Positions 1 to 12,527 of a stretch of 64,000 nt of DNA are shown in pieces (the stretch's first letter is position 1; every line of letters starts with the position of its first letter). Under the pieces are notes generated by a model. The model was not told the DNA's origin. It worked only from the letters and a program-made list of their open reading frames with translations, and made no database searches. The stretch comes from Auxenochlorella pyrenoidosa (taxonomy: Eukaryota > Chlorophyta > Trebouxiophyceae > Chlorellales > Chlorellaceae): contig KQ482017.1 in the NCBI GenBank assembly GCA_001430745.1, forward strand, positions 183,749 through 247,748, given 5' to 3'. The translations under genes and the position numbers were made by a program.

Positions 1-2132
1 CGGCATTTAGAGGCCCATGAAGGAAGCTAGCACTTTGGCAGCACTGCCGGGAAGCCTCACATTGTGGCACTGCAGGAAACCCAGGCAACCCGCTGCATCA
101 AAGCAGGCATACGTGTCCACGGGTGAGGGCATGGGAGGTCTGCGCGCGCCCGCGCGGCATCAAGGCAGGCATACGTGTCCTGAGGTGAGGGCATGGGAGG
201 CCTGCGCGCCGCCCGCACGGCATCAAGGCAGGCATGCGTGTCCAGAGGTGAGGGCATGGGAGGCCTGCGCGCCGCCCGCGCGGCATCAAGGCAGGCATGC
301 GTGTCCAGATGCGCGGGCACCCACCATGTCGTTGATGGCCCGCGCAGACTTGGCCGACTGGGCGCGCGCCTTCAGGGTGTCCTTCTTCATCTTGGCCTGC
401 AGCAGGGAAGTGAGTGAGTGAGAGATTTTGAGTGAAGGGGCACGCGTGATTGGCCAGTGCGCGCGGCAAGCCTTCACGGCCAAAACACCTTTAGTCTGCT
501 TACAACTGACGTGTGTGAACCATGAGCCTGCAAGGCACAAGCTGCATGATCTGCGCCCAAACACGTACACCGGATTCCTCTCTAGGATGCGGATGTTGCC
601 AGCCGGCCGAGCAGGCCCTCATTGAGAAGGAATCTCACCTCTGCCAGCTTGCTCTCCAGGACCCGCATGTTGCCCAGAATCGTGTCCACCGCCTTGGACT
701 GCTGCTCCAGCTGGCTCTTCAGCATGGCTGCGTTGTCCTGCGCACAACACACCAAGAGCAGGAAACAACCATCACGTGGCGGCGCAGCTTTGCAGGGTTC
801 GTTCATGATGCAGGGCCATCTCCAGTGCTCTCAATACGAGCCATGAAGCTCAGACCCGTGCTGCCATCTCAGTTGCTGCGGCGGCCCAAATCAAGCAAGA
901 CAGTCCTGCACCTTGATCAGCCACAGCCGGCCTGCTGCCCACCACAGCCGGCCTGCAGCCCACCTGGTACGACTTGCGGCGGGACAGGGCCTCGCGCGCC
1001 AGCTCCTCGTCTCCCTTGTTCAGGGCCAGCTCGGCACGGCTGCAGCACAGGCACAGCAGGGCAGACACAGCAACGCGCTCGCTCGGCCACTACAGGATTG
1101 TCGTGCGCACCGGCGTGGGCTTGGCGCTCCGCCGCCTGGCTGCTGTCCCACACAGTTCACAGGGAGCAAGCTGCCAGCGGTGGCCAGTGGGGAGGGGTCT
1201 CACCGGTACCAGTCATCGGCCGTCTGCTGCGCCAGCTCATACTTGTTCTGCAGCCGCTTCTGAGAGGCGGTGACCTGCGGACAGAAGCGCGAGGGACGCG
1301 CACCGGATCAAAAGGGCGGGACCCGGAGTTTCGAGGCTGTGCAGGAGTGCCTCATGCGAAAACCGGTGGCGGTATGGCATGCAAGCCTGAAAGTTGGCAT
1401 GTATGTCCACTCTTGCGTGCACCACGGCCTGACGCGCACAGGTGTAATCTGTCAATAATTTGTCAATAATCGGCGGCAGCAGCCACCGCACCTCGGCCGC
1501 CGCCTGGCGCAGCCGGATCAGGTCGTTCTGCATGTCTGACACTGCCTGGTCCAGAATCTTCTCCGGGTCCTCGGCAGCGCTCACTGCGGAAGTTCCAGGT
1601 GACACACGAGGCAAGGGTTGTGCGAGCAGGAGGAGGAATGGGAAGGCTGACACCAGGCAGGCGTGCGGCAAGCACATATTCGTCAACACAGTGCAGCGGC
1701 CACATCTCCCGCACCTGCCGAGTTGACGTACGACTTGACGATGCGGGCCACCCGGCCAAACAGGTTGCCCTCGGCCACGACGGGGCCCGCAGATCGTCCA
1801 GCAGCGGGCACGGCAGCAGTCTGGCGGCGCTCTGCAGCGAGAGGCAAGCGGCGGCAACGAGTGGCGGTGCAGGAGGCGGTGAGGGGCTGGCGGCAGGATC
1901 GAAGCCTTAAGAAGCCTGCTGTGCACCCCCAGCGCTAGTGCAGGGCGTCTGCAAGACCTCCCACGCGCCAATGTGGGAGGAACATTCCGCGGGGGGCCGC
2001 TGGCCGCTGTGGCTCGGCCCGCGCACCTGCCAGAGAGGTCCTAAAGGCGGGAGCGGTGAATGAGGAGCGCTTGGCGCTCCCCACCCGCAGCCCGCAGGCT
2101 GCAGAGCGGGACTGAACACTGAGGGCCTGCAT
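1..2132 (-). CDS. VIPP1: VIPP1/IM30 (PspA/ESCRT-III family), chloroplast, 3' end outside window
   Basis: Vesicle-inducing protein in plastids, a membrane-remodelling PspA/ESCRT-III relative needed for thylakoid biogenesis and envelope maintenance. Seven exons read leftward: 2132-2027, 1831-1715, 1583-1492, 1274-1204, 1039-964, 737-639 and 396-325, giving 211 residues with continuous phase. The first ~55 residues are Ser/Ala/Arg-rich (MQALSVQSRSAACG...), a typical plastid transit peptide. Then come the VIPP1 hallmarks GNLFGRVARIVKSYVNS, EDPEKILDQAV, ASQKRLQNKYELAQQ, DDWYRRAELALNKGDEEL and KKDTLKARAQSAKSA, i.e. helix alpha0 and the PspA coiled coil. The remaining C-terminal part should lie beyond the left edge; positions 1-324 look intronic and carry a 63-bp minisatellite. 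It shares a short divergent upstream region with the Pol I factor gene. Identity is very secure; single exon borders less so. Confidence 0.93.
88..316. repeat. 63-bp minisatellite, about 3.5 copies
   Basis: Direct repeats of a 63-bp unit containing GCATCAAGGCAGGCAT and GTGAGGGCATGGGAGG. The copies are nearly identical, so the array is young. It lies just downstream of the last recognisable VIPP1 exon and is probably intronic. Confidence 0.85.
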
Positions 2133-2315
2133 CGTTCTGTGATTCCTCCTAACAGGCTGATGAAATGTGCAAGTATAATGTACACGGTTGGCCGCCTTCC
2201 CCGCCTCATCAGCCTGCTGGGCTAGGTGTCGACGGCTTGGAAATGCTGCAAACGCCCCCAGGCGCATCGTCTCCGAGTTGCCTGTTGTGATCAGATCGCA
2301 AGAAAGCCAGTCGGA
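2133..2315. promoter_or_regulatory. Divergent intergenic region VIPP1 / TAF1B
   Basis: Only 183 bp separate the VIPP1 start codon (2132, minus) from the TAF1B start codon (2316, plus), so both 5' UTRs and core promoters must lie here or overlap the genes. No clear TATA box was seen; a TATAAT stretch near 2174 is the only AT-rich element. A bidirectional promoter is inferred from geometry. Confidence 0.5.
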
Positions 2316-5300
2316 ATGGCCTCGGCGGGGGAACTATGTTCCCAATGTTGGGCAGGCTCCCTGCAGCTCCACGAGGGCATGCTGGTGTGCGATGTGTGCG
2401 GCAGCATCCATCAGGTGAGCTCCAGACTGCCGGGCTGCCCCCAGCTGCCGCTGGTTCTCTCGACTGCCGCCGCCGCCGCCGCTCCCGCCAACCCGACGTG
2501 CGTGTGCACCATCAATGTTCCCTTGTGCTTCCTTTGGCTCCCCACCCTGCAGGATTTTGCAGAGGAAACTCAGGAGTACCAGACGGGGATCAGCGATGCA
2601 CGCTTCTTCAAGTGCGTTTGCCGTTCACGGGCTGCACCCCTGCCTGCGTGCCGTCCGCCATTGTTTCCCCACAAAGGTGACGTGCCTGCCCTCTGGCTCA
2701 CTGCATGCCGTCACCTCACCCGGGTGCAGGAAGTCAGAGGGCATGAAGGGAGCCGGCGCTCGGGCCGCCTCAGAGGAGCCGCCACCGCCGCCGCCTGTGG
2801 GGGACGCCCTGCAGGCATACATCCGTGCTGTGCAGGCGCTGCTGCAGCGCCAAGCCGCAGTGCTGGTGGCCGCATTTGGCATGGATGCTGGGCTCACGCC
2901 GGTGCTGCGGGAGCTGTGGCTGGCATTCCTGGCAGGCTCGCAGCTGCTGGATCCGGCAAGCCTTGTGTGAGTGTGCAGGAGGGCTTGTGTGGGATGCCTT
3001 GGACCGCTGTCTGTGCTTGCCCTATGGGTGGATGGAGCGCTGCAGCTCTCGCCTCCCGAACCCATGCTAAAAAGTGTTGCAGCTCTCAGGTTTGGAAGCT
3101 GTAAAGTATGGCACCCCTGCGCGCTGGGCTCCCCCATCGGCCCCCTGGCTTTGCAGACGGCTCCAGGCGCTGGCAGAGCAAGGGGAGGCAGCCGGAGGCG
3201 GCGCCAGCGACGACGAGAGCATGGAGAGCGAGGGCGCGGGTGACGGCTGCCCTGCAGCACTTGGAGCGGGCCGACGCCACAGGTTGCCAGCCTCTGGCCA
3301 GATGACATACGACCGGCTGTCCTCGCGCATTGAGAGGGAGCTCGGCCCGGTGGGTGTGCTGCTGGGGCTTCTGCTCTCAAGGGCTAGTTGCTCTATGTCA
3401 AGCGTACGATCTTGCAGATGGATCTGCACCTTCACACTGCCGCCCTGGTGCCAGTGCTAGACCGTCTGCACCCATGTTGAAGGCGCACCCCGCTCGCCAT
3501 CACTTATTGCCCCACCCTTCCTGCACTGGATGTGGTCTCTCGGCCTCCCTGCAGAAGCTGCGCCCGCAGCACACCCTGGCGCTTGTCCTGCTGGCGTGCT
3601 GGCAACAGGGAGAGGCAGCATCCCCGCTGGATGTGGTGCGTTGGGCGTTGGATGGACACCTGCCCTACCTTGCCTTCCCGGCAGAGGAGGGCGCGGCCCT
3701 GCAGCAATTCAGCGCAATCCTAGGGCGCCGGCTAGTGACTCCCCGGGGTGAGGCGAGCACGGCTGCGTGTGCCCTGCAGTCGCAAGACATGCTTTTTGCA
3801 CAAGGAGTGGCGTATTTGTCCAACTGCAATCGATGTACAGGATTTGAGACTTGGAGCTGCACTTTCTTCTCCATTTGTGCTTCGCTCATGCATCGCTCCG
3901 CTCATGCATCGGAGTTATACTCTGTAGTTGTACTGTAGTTGTACAGAGCAGCTGCACTTTCTTTGCCTCCTGTGCTCCGCTCGCGCGTAGGAGCCAACTG
4001 TCAACTGTGGATGTGCAGAGCACTTGGTCGAACAGCAAACTGCAAGCAGCGCCCTGCCACCTGACTGTGTTGCTGCAGGCGTGCCGTCACCTCGATACCT
4101 GCTGGAGCAGGCACGACAGCTGGCGCAGCAGCTGGCCCTGTCGTGCCCCCCGCTGAGCCCAGCGCTCTGGCTTGAGCGATACCTGGCTGAGCTGGAGCTG
4201 CCGCAGGTTGGCTGCTGCCCTGCATGCATTATCTGCATGCCTTCTCTCGTTTTCAGGTCTGTGTTTAGGTCTGAAGTGCCCATTGATGCACCTGCATGCC
4301 AGGCGGCTGCCATCTGATCTCTGCCCTGCTGATTCAGGCTAGCGCATGTGTGTTCTCGACTTGGCATGCCGCACAGGCTCTGCTGCCGGTGGCGCTGCAG
4401 CTGCACGTGCTCTACCAGCCTTCGCCTCTGCTGCCAACAGCCTCATGTCGCATGCATCGCCACCCGTGGGCAATGCTCATGGGGTCGCTGCTGCTGGCTG
4501 GTGAGGTCGCAGGTGGAAGTGAAAGCAGCCAGGTGCCCAGCGGGACGCACTTTTTTGTGCTCGTGGTCTCTTCGCAAATGGGACAGCCCCCTCATCTCTC
4601 TGTGCTGTGGGCACCAGTCAGTCCACGTCAGCATTTCGCCCTTGCTCAATTGCATGTTGGCCCTTCTGTTTGCTGCTCGCAGCGAAGCTGTGCTACGGTC
4701 TCGATGGGGAGCAGCGCAGCATGGCAGGCCTTCCACGCGCACCAGACTGGCAGGCCTGGGCGCAGCAGCAGCTCGCCAAGCTGGGCAGTCTGTCTGCATT
4801 CCCACTGTCCTTGAATGAGGTGGGCCCTGGGTGCCAAGTAAACATCATCCAGCATGTGGCATTCTGTGAAGCGGGCTGTTGTCACCACAACATTTTGCGA
4901 GCTGTAGATTGTTTGACAATGCTGCTGTTGTCACTCTTCTCAAATGCATGCCTCAGGCTTCCCGCTTTACTCTTCCCTGTTCAAATCTTGCAGGCTGCTC
5001 AGCTAGATGATCGAGGGCTGCGCTCGTACCTGCAGTACCTGCAGCGCGGCCTGTTTGCCAGCTTCTCGCCGCCTGCCGAGCTGGAAAGCGTGCACCGGCT
5101 GTTTCTGCGCCTAGCAGCCCTGCCTGCCAGCGGACCAGATCCGCAGCCTGCCGGCAGAGGCAGCGACCACGCTGCGCCGCAAGCACAGTATACAGGCGCA
5201 GCAGCAGCAGCAGGCGCAAGCGCAGATGCTGAGCAACCTCTGCACCAGCAGCCATCTAGCAGGCCACCCTCTGGTTACCTGCATTACGGGACCGCGCCGC

Positions 5301-5927
5301 GAGGGAAGGCGCTGTTCCACCCAGACTATGCGCTGCTGCTCACGGCCTGTGCTCCCCTGGTCTGGCTCACTCCAGAGGCGCTGCATGAGGTGAGGGCCGA
5401 GACGAGGTGTAGACGTTGCATGCCACCTAGCTCCTTGCTCGATTTCGGTTGCTGGCCTCGTTGCACCTCATGCGCATGCAGAGGCTGGTGGCCACATGGC
5501 ATGCTGTCGCTTGCCACGGATATTGCACTGGCTGTTGACATCAACTATGATGCAGCTGCTGGCGGGTCTGGAGTGCGCCATGATTGGCGCGGAGTGCGAG
5601 GTGTCTTTCCTGTACAACAGTGCGGAGCAGGCGCGGCTGGTGAAGGTGCTAGAGGAAGGTGCTTGGCTGAAGCGGTGAGGCCTGGCCTTCGGGGCGGATT
5701 ATGCGTGGGCTGTCGGGGTTTGCATCTGGGGCCGGCAAACCGGCATTTTCCCAGTGAGCAGGCATTGTCGTTTATTTGATGCGATCCCGGCGTGTTCACC
5801 AGGCTGTGGATGAGCATGTGCTGCTGTAACAAAGCCCCTTCCTCACCTTGCATTGCTGTGCAGGCAGCGCCAGCAGAGACGGCAGGCTAGAGAGCAGCAG
5901 GAGGTTGGTGTGGGTGAAGCAAGTTGA
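2316..5927 (+). CDS. TAF1B: TAF1B/Rrn7-like RNA polymerase I initiation factor
   Basis: Subunit of the Pol I core promoter factor (SL1/core factor), the TFIIB-like protein that recruits Pol I to rDNA promoters in the nucleolus. The model has 11 exons (2316-2414, 2553-2611, 2730-2966, 3157-3349, 3555-3747, 4079-4206, 4377-4500, 4683-4819, 4994-5389, 5556-5674, 5864-5927) and 582 residues, with all phases agreeing. The N-terminus is a zinc ribbon, LCSQCWAG... then VCDVCGSIHQ (CX2C...CX2C), followed by the family motif EETQEYQTG. The helical middle with HPDYALLLTAC fits the cyclin folds. The C-terminus is a basic Arg/Gln tail. The start is the ATG directly before the zinc ribbon. A 6-nt micro-exon near 5481 was considered but is not needed. 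Confidence 0.8.
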
Positions 5928-5947
5928 ATCTTGATGTGCTCGTTTTG

Positions 5948-5952
5948 TGTAA
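5948..5952 (+). terminator. TGTAA poly(A) signal of TAF1B
   Basis: TGTAA, the usual green-algal polyadenylation signal, lies about 20 nt after the TAF1B stop codon. Confidence 0.5.
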
Positions 5953-6427
5953 ATATGATGCACCCTTCAACACATTCAGCTGCATAACAAAATCAAGGCG
6001 AGAGCCCGTCCAATGCCTACCGCACGAGCAGTGCGCCGACCGTTGACGTGGCAGCGGCAGCACATGATAGATGTCAACCCGGGCGCCCCTCGAAAGCAGC
6101 CCGATCCTTCCGTCCGTTTCTTCAAATAAGAGCACGTTGTCCAACGCCGCCAGCGCTTCAACCGGAAAGAAACAAAGCGCTTCACTCGTTGTGCCGCAGC
6201 AAAGTGGAAGCTAGCAGTGTGAGAAGGTGATAGCGACGCCTACAGCCTGGCGTTCCTCCCGGGAAAGGCTACCCGCCTCTTGCAAATTCCCGCTGCCGCC
6301 GCCCACCGCAACCGTGCGACCATTCGAAACTCTGCCCACTCCACCGCATGCTCAACCTGCAAGCACTCTGCTCCTGCAGGCCTACCCTGCGGCCGCGCAA
6401 GCGGCATAGCTACGGCAGGCTGCCTCT
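5953..6427. other. Intergenic region TAF1B / FAN1
   Basis: No coding exon or repeat was recognised. It should hold the TAF1B 3' end and the FAN1 promoter and 5' UTR. Confidence 0.4.
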
Positions 6428-9400
6428 ATGCGCGGCACCGGCTCGCTGCGGGCGCTCCTTGGACAGGACACCTACAAGCGTCGGCCGCCTCGCAGCGGCA
6501 GCCAGCCCGCCGCCTCCGGAGCTGCCGAGCAGCGCGCACAGGATGCCGGCGCCTCCCCTGCCAGCTGTGACAGCGTGCCTGCACAGGATGCGCGCCCACG
6601 GGCAGGCCCTCGCACGACTGCACCCCCAGCGACACCTGCAGCGGCAGCAGCCCCGCTTGGCCCTGCCTCCCTGGCACCCGAGGCTGGCGGCATGCGCTGT
6701 CCGGTCTGCTCGGCGCAGCTGCCTCTTGATAACACTGCAATGAATGCGCACATAGGTGAGAAGGACAGCTTTGCCAGCATCCAGCACAGCTGTTTCATTG
6801 CCGCACGTGGTAGCCTGCCTGATGTATTATTTCGGGCGAGGTTGGCGTTCACATCGCTCGCCACGGCCTGCCCTCCTCGTCCCCTGTAGACAAATGCTTG
6901 TCCAAGGGCACACTGCAGAAGCAGACCAAGCAGGCCAGCATTTTCAAGTTTGCAGTGCGTAAGCCGCCTTCCCGGTCCCCATCCAAGCGACGCGGCCCGG
7001 CTTCTTCTGCTGCAGCAAACCTGGCAGCACAGGCGGCATCGGCGGCTGGGGAGATTATCGACATGACAAGTGCAGGGGATGCCAGAGAGCAAGGCGCTGG
7101 CAGTGGCAGCATGTCTGTAGCCGCACCCACGGCCACAACAGCAGCAGGCGCGCACTGGCAGGGGCCAGGATCTGCTGCTCCTGCCATGCCAGGCACGAGC
7201 AATCTCAGCGGGCAGCAGCAGCAGCCGCAGCGGCCGCAGCGGCAACGGCAACGGCAGTGGCGGCAGGGAGCTGCATCGCAGTCACCTTCAGTGTCCTGGT
7301 CCTCAGAGGGGCGCACATGCAGCCAGGGGGAGCAGGAAGTGCAGCAGCCGGAGCAGGCGCAGCATGCAGGAGCTCGCGCATCCACCCCCCCGCAGTCGCA
7401 GCAGCCATTTCAGCCCCAGCTTGCGTCTCCAATCAAGTGGCAGGCCCCAGCCGCCCCGCCAGGCTCCCTGCGCTGCTTCCCCTGCGCAGTTGTGGGCCGC
7501 CGCTTCTTGAAGCATGATGCGCCATGCCAGGCCGGCCAGGTGGGTTCTGCACTATGCGACGTATTATGATCTTCTTCCAAGTGCGGCAGTGCGGTGCACA
7601 TCATGGGGCCTTCCCATGCCTCGTTCTTGATTTGACCAGGCCGCAGCATCCTTCTTGCCTCAGCCGATGTTCCGTCTTCTGCCGCAGAGGCTGGTTGTGG
7701 AGCCTGAGCCCGACAACCCACGAGATGCCAATGCACTGCTGGTGCTGGACTCCAGGTGAGCGTGAGCTGCTGTTGGCGAGTTACCTAGTTTGCACAGTCG
7801 ACCCTGCAAGAGCGTGCGCATCGAGCAGACGACGTGCGGCACACAGCAATGTGTATTTGCCTGACGGTTTCAATATATGTGCCATTTGTTTCCATTGCTC
7901 TTCGCTCGCAGCTGCGTCTCGTTGGGCCACATCCCGCACGTGGTGTCGCGCCATCTGGCGCCACTGATGCGTAGCCAGCAGATTGTAGTGGAGGCGGTGG
8001 TGCAGGAGGAGCCGCTGACGGAGACGGCGCCCCTGCTGGTGGAGCTGCAGGTGAATGCTGCTCTGCACGCAAATGCTGCTCTGCATGCAAATGCTGCTCT
8101 GCATGCATCCCCAGGGTTCCGAGGCATCCTCGTTCTGCGCTCGCGTTTGCGTGCTGCTTCGGCGGCACAGCACCCAATACGGCCCGTTGTGTTCTGAAGC
8201 CGGAACGGCACACGCTGCCTCCCCCCCAGCCGTCAGGTTGCCATGCAGCCGGCTGCCCCGGCCGCCTCGCCGGGCGCGGCAGGCCGGGCCGCGGCCATGC
8301 TGCGCCGTGCAGAGGCAGCGGCAGCGGCCCAGCTGGCGCAGCAGCCCCAGGCCACCGGGGAACGCCTGCACTCTAACTTCCTCACAGTGTTGGACACAGT
8401 GGAGCGGCACGATGCGCACCTGCTGGCAGAAACAGAGCTGGGGTTTATCTCCACTTACAAGGTGTGCGCCTCTTGAGCAGAGGGATGGTGGCCTTCAGTA
8501 CTGTGCGCGCATTCCCTGCGGTTTGCTCATGTTTTCTGGAGGGTTTGGCTCCGTTGGTTATTTGATGTGCCGTCCCTGCATTCCCCCGCAGGCGCTGCCG
8601 CTGCCATGCCAGTGCCTCTTCCTGCGGCTGTTCCAGCGCAAGGGCCCGCTGTTCAGCCTGGCCTCGCTGTCCACGTACAAAGAGGTGCCCGACCTTGCAG
8701 CAGCCAGCGCACAGCTGGCGGCAGCAGGGTTGGCGACGGTCGTGTCTGCGGATACGACGGCAGCTGCAGCAGCAGAGGCAGGCAGCGCCTCTGCGGTCGA
8801 AATCTTAATACAGGAGGCACGTGAATGGCGGCAGCTGGCAGGCCTGCTGACAGTGCCGGAACTGGCAGCAGTGCTGGCGGCGCGGCGCATCAACGCAGCA
8901 GGGCCCGCAGGGGGTGGCGCCGGCGCACAAGGTGGCCGTAGCAAGGGAGGCGGTGCCCTGCGCAACCGCGAGCAGCTGCTGGCTGCTTTGGAGGCGCACG
9001 CCGGCATCTCTCCCGCAGCCGAAGCCGCGCTGGCTGGCTGGCTGCTGGAGGCAACCGGCCCAGTTCTGCAGCTTGCAGGCGTTGCCTGTGAGGCCGTCGC
9101 TCGCCTGCAGCGCCTCTTCTTCTTGAATGAGGGGCACGGACTGTCGCAGGTGCGCGCCTAGCCGGGTGTCTGTGTGGGCTGTTGCTCAGCACGCAGCGGC
9201 TGGCCATGAAACCAGCATCTCTGTGCAGCTAAAAATGTGGGAATGTGGAACTCCTTTCAGCAGGAACTCCTTGCTGCCTGCTCCCGATGGCGGTTTGATT
9301 GTGCTCTGCAGTTCCTAGCCAGCGACCTGGGAGCGCTGCAGTACCCACAGTACCAGGTGCACCGCACCCAGCCGGCATTCTGCTCCCGCGCCGGTCTGCT

Positions 9401-12167
9401 GGACTACGAGAGGGCCCTGGGCCATGCCGCCGAGATGAACAGTGCGCTGGAGGTGAGCAGGGCAGCTGCTTGACTGCTGCAATGGTGCGCACATGCATGA
9501 CATGGCTCCCGCAAACAGTCGGCTGTTCGTTGACTAGATGCACAGCCATCATTGCACTGCCTGACTGCCTCTACTTGCCTGGTGCAGGACGAGGATCTTG
9601 AGGCAGCAGAGGCGGCGCTGCAGCATGCCTGGGCGGCCCTGGATGCTGGAGTGCACAAGCAGGTGTGCTGATGTGTTGACAATTCCCTTTCCCAGGTCTG
9701 CTCCCGAGGCCATGCATGCATGCTGGTGTGCAGAGAAACAGACACCCTAACCGTGGGTGCTGTGCTCTGCAGGAGCGCCCTCAAGTGCCAGACTTTCTGC
9801 AGAGATTCTGCTCAGGCGAGACTTTGCATTTCCCATCTGCTGCATTTGAGGTTTGTTCTGCACATGCTGACCTTGCATGACGAGAATGTCTCAACCCGGT
9901 GGTATTTAATCCTGTGATGGGTAATTAATTGGTATTAAATCCTGCAATGCAGGCTGGGTTTACTGCATGATGGCCACCGTGGGCGTCTCTCTGTTGGAGC
10001 GGCAGCAGAGGTACAAGGATGCTGTTGCGCGGCTGGAGCAGCTGCTGGGTGAGGCCGCATTAAGCTATTTCACATTTGGCGTGTATTTGCAACCCAGGTT
10101 TTCAGAAGGTTGGCATACATTAAAGCAAACATGGATTGTTGTGCAAATTTGCAGATGGGCAGTGCTGCCCCAACCGGCGTGGCGAGTGGTGGATTCGCCT
10201 GTCTACTGACATAGAACACCTGAAAAGGCAAGCACTCTGATGTGTTGATGGCGTTTACACGCAAGCAGAACTTGGTCTCTTTATGCACTTGCCTGGTAGC
10301 AGTTGGCAGCGGCTGGCAATACCATTTTTACATCCGCACATACTTGTGTTTGTCTTTGCAGGCCTGTGCAGTCGCTGGAGCGTGCAGAGCAGGCGCTCCT
10401 GGACAAGTCGCTGAGCAATGGGGACCGGCTGGCGCTGCAGCGCCGCATCCTGCGCCTGGGTGCGCCTTGTCGTAGACTTACTGCAGCTCAGCATGCTGAG
10501 AAGCTTTGGAGGGCGCGCAGAATAGTGGTTTCACTGTGCAGCTGCAGCACGCAAATACACCAATATGCCGGTTAGGGCCAGATGTGTTGCATGCAGCGCG
10601 ACAGTTTGGCCTGCACCTCTGCCTGCAGGCAAGCCGCCGCGCCGCTGGAAGCGGCCCCACTGGGCGCAGGCAGCGCAGCGCGAGCCGCGCGAGGTGCGCA
10701 TCACAGCGCGCCCGCTGAACAACACGACGGGTGAGCCAGGCGGGAGCTGGGCGTGGCTCCTGCATGGCGGCCTTGTGTGCGCTTGCTCTATAACTGCACT
10801 TTCCTTGGTCTGCTATGAATGCAATTTCCCTGGTCGCCTGCAGGCCTGAAGAGCCGGTTCTATGGGCTGGACGACGAGCAGTGCACCGTGGAGGAGCTGG
10901 CTCTGCAGTACTATGCCAGCGAGGAGGGGGGCGGCTGGCAGGGGGTGCACAGGCAAGCAGTGCTTGGACAAGGGGAGTGCAACTATGCTGGCACGCCGCA
11001 AGTGTGATGTGGGGCCAGTGACAGCCAGTTCATCTGCCATTTCATATCTGCGCTCAGAAGGCAGTCCGTGTTTGTTTGAAGCTGAGCCAGAATTCCTGAT
11101 ATTGCTCTCATTGCAGCGAGGGCGGCATCTGGGCCACGCTCTTTGCGCTGCTCCTGTGGGATGTGCTATTCATGCATGTGCCAGACGTCTTTCGCACACC
11201 CTTTCAGGTGCGACAGGGATAGAGCAATGCACGCTTGACTCTGGAGCATAACTCAGCAGGCATGTCGTCGTCAAGAAGAGTGGCATGTGCTTGAGAGATG
11301 CTACAAGTTGCTGCGACCTCTGAACTCGCTTTGTCCCCACGGTGGGTTTCGTCTGCGTTCTGCAGACTGCGCCACTGGACCTGGACACACCCGGTTTCTA
11401 CGCATCTCGCAAGGTGGGAGGGCAGGGCTGGCTAGGGTCGCTGTGCTAGGCATTTAATCAACGCACTGAGGCAGACATATCCCCTGTGGGCTTTTCGCCC
11501 AGCTGCGTCACGGTGCATCCCCCGCATCTGCCCGGCCGACCCACAAGTTGCAGGGCGCGGTCGAGGCGTGCCTGGCCCGAGTGGCGGCCGGCGAGGCCCC
11601 GCGCCTGCTGCGCTCCGCCTGGGAGCAGCACCACGGCACGCTGGCGCGGGGCGTCAACTGGGAGCGGCACGGCCTGGAGGAGCTGCAGCTGGTGGCGGAG
11701 TGCATTGGGGGGCCGCAGCTGGCGGCTGTGTGCCGCCTGCTGGCCCAGGACCACGCAGGCTGGTCAGGTGGGCGTGGGCTTTGGGAGCATGCATGCAACG
11801 GGGAGAGTGTTGTCCGTTTCAAGTGATAGGTTGGTCAACGGGGATGCGATGTGATTGTCGTCTGTTTCAAGTGTTATTTCGGCCAGTTGGCATGATACAC
11901 TTACATCTGCTTTGCGACATCCACGCTACAGCAGCGACATGCCCCTTGGGCTCACCACCCGCTGCAGGCGGCATGCCAGACCTGCTGCTGTGGCGCTCGG
12001 CGCAGCGCGACGCCAAGCTGGCAGAAGTCAAGGGCCCCCGGGACCGGCTGTCCATGCAGCAGACGGCGTGGATGGCCGCGCTGGAGGGGGCTGGCCTGTG
12101 TGCCGAGGTGCTCAAGGTGGTGGAGCCCGCGGCGGGAGGCAGGGGCGACAGGAAGCGGAAGCGCTGA
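6428..12167 (+). CDS. FAN1: Fanconi-associated nuclease 1 (FAN1): UBZ4, HIRAN, SAP/helical, VRR_NUC
   Basis: Structure-specific 5' flap endo/exonuclease of interstrand crosslink repair. The 18 exons total 3258 nt, or 1085 residues, in continuous phase. In order: a UBZ4 finger (MRCPVCSAQL...MNAHIDKCL) at ~90-115; a HIRAN domain (CAVVGRRF...VEPEPDNPRDANALLVL...LGHIPHVV) at ~310-395; a winged-helix/SAP region (FLRLFQRKGPLFSLASL) after ~490; a TPR-like helical region (GWVYCMMATVGVSLLERQQ, NRRGEWWIRLSTDIEHL); and a C-terminal VRR_NUC nuclease with GVNWERHGLEEL and GGMPDLLLW...KLAEVKGPRDRLS. D, E and K of PD-(D/E)XK correspond to human D960, E975 and K977, so the site looks intact. HIRAN is present in plant FAN1 but not in human. 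Three introns begin with GC (9816, 10228, 10953). Stop TGA at 12165. Confidence 0.95.
8054..8108. repeat. Three copies of an 18-bp repeat in FAN1 intron 4
   Basis: AAATGCTGCTCTGCATGC is tandemly repeated three times directly after the exon 4 donor (exon ends 8050). Confidence 0.8.
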
Positions 12168-12249
12168 ATGCGGCGCCCGATGCGCGCCTTTGTGCCCCTG
12201 CGCAATTTGTGCAGTGGAGGCCTTCCCCATGCCAACCTTTCTGAAGAGT

Positions 12250-12254
12250 TGTAA
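12250..12254 (+). terminator. TGTAA poly(A) signal of FAN1
   Basis: TGTAA about 83 nt after the FAN1 stop, followed by A-rich sequence; fits the green-algal 3'-end signal. Confidence 0.5.
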
Positions 12255-12527
12255 AATGGCAGAATGCAGTGGTGGCTTCCAACAAACAGTATCATTCGAC
12301 ACCGCCTCACTCCGAGGTGTCCTCCACGCGGACCTGCTGGCACCAGGGGCACCCCGGCACAGCGCGCCTGCTGTGCTGGTGCCGACAGCCGGTGACAACC
12401 ACGGGCTCGTTTGATCGGCGCTTTGCGAAAGCAGCTCTCGTGCGTTGCATAAAGCCGCAGCTAGCCCCTTGGGGGCGTGCAGCAGTCGGAAATCGGATTG
12501 CACACCTTCTTCAATGCTCTCGGCAGA
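12255..12527. other. Intergenic region FAN1 / protease
   Basis: No gene recognised. It presumably contains the promoter and 5' UTR of the downstream protease gene. Confidence 0.4.

Noticed and set aside
88..316. CRISPR-like array
   Set aside because: The units are contiguous 63-bp copies with no unique spacers, so this is a minisatellite.
522..1469. 315-residue plus-strand open frame across VIPP1
   Set aside because: Runs antisense through several secure VIPP1 exons and introns.
9773..11207. FAN1 as a broken gene because GT donors are missing at three places
   Set aside because: GC donors with consensus AG|GCAAG or AG|GCGAGA restore phase and match the family sequence across each junction.
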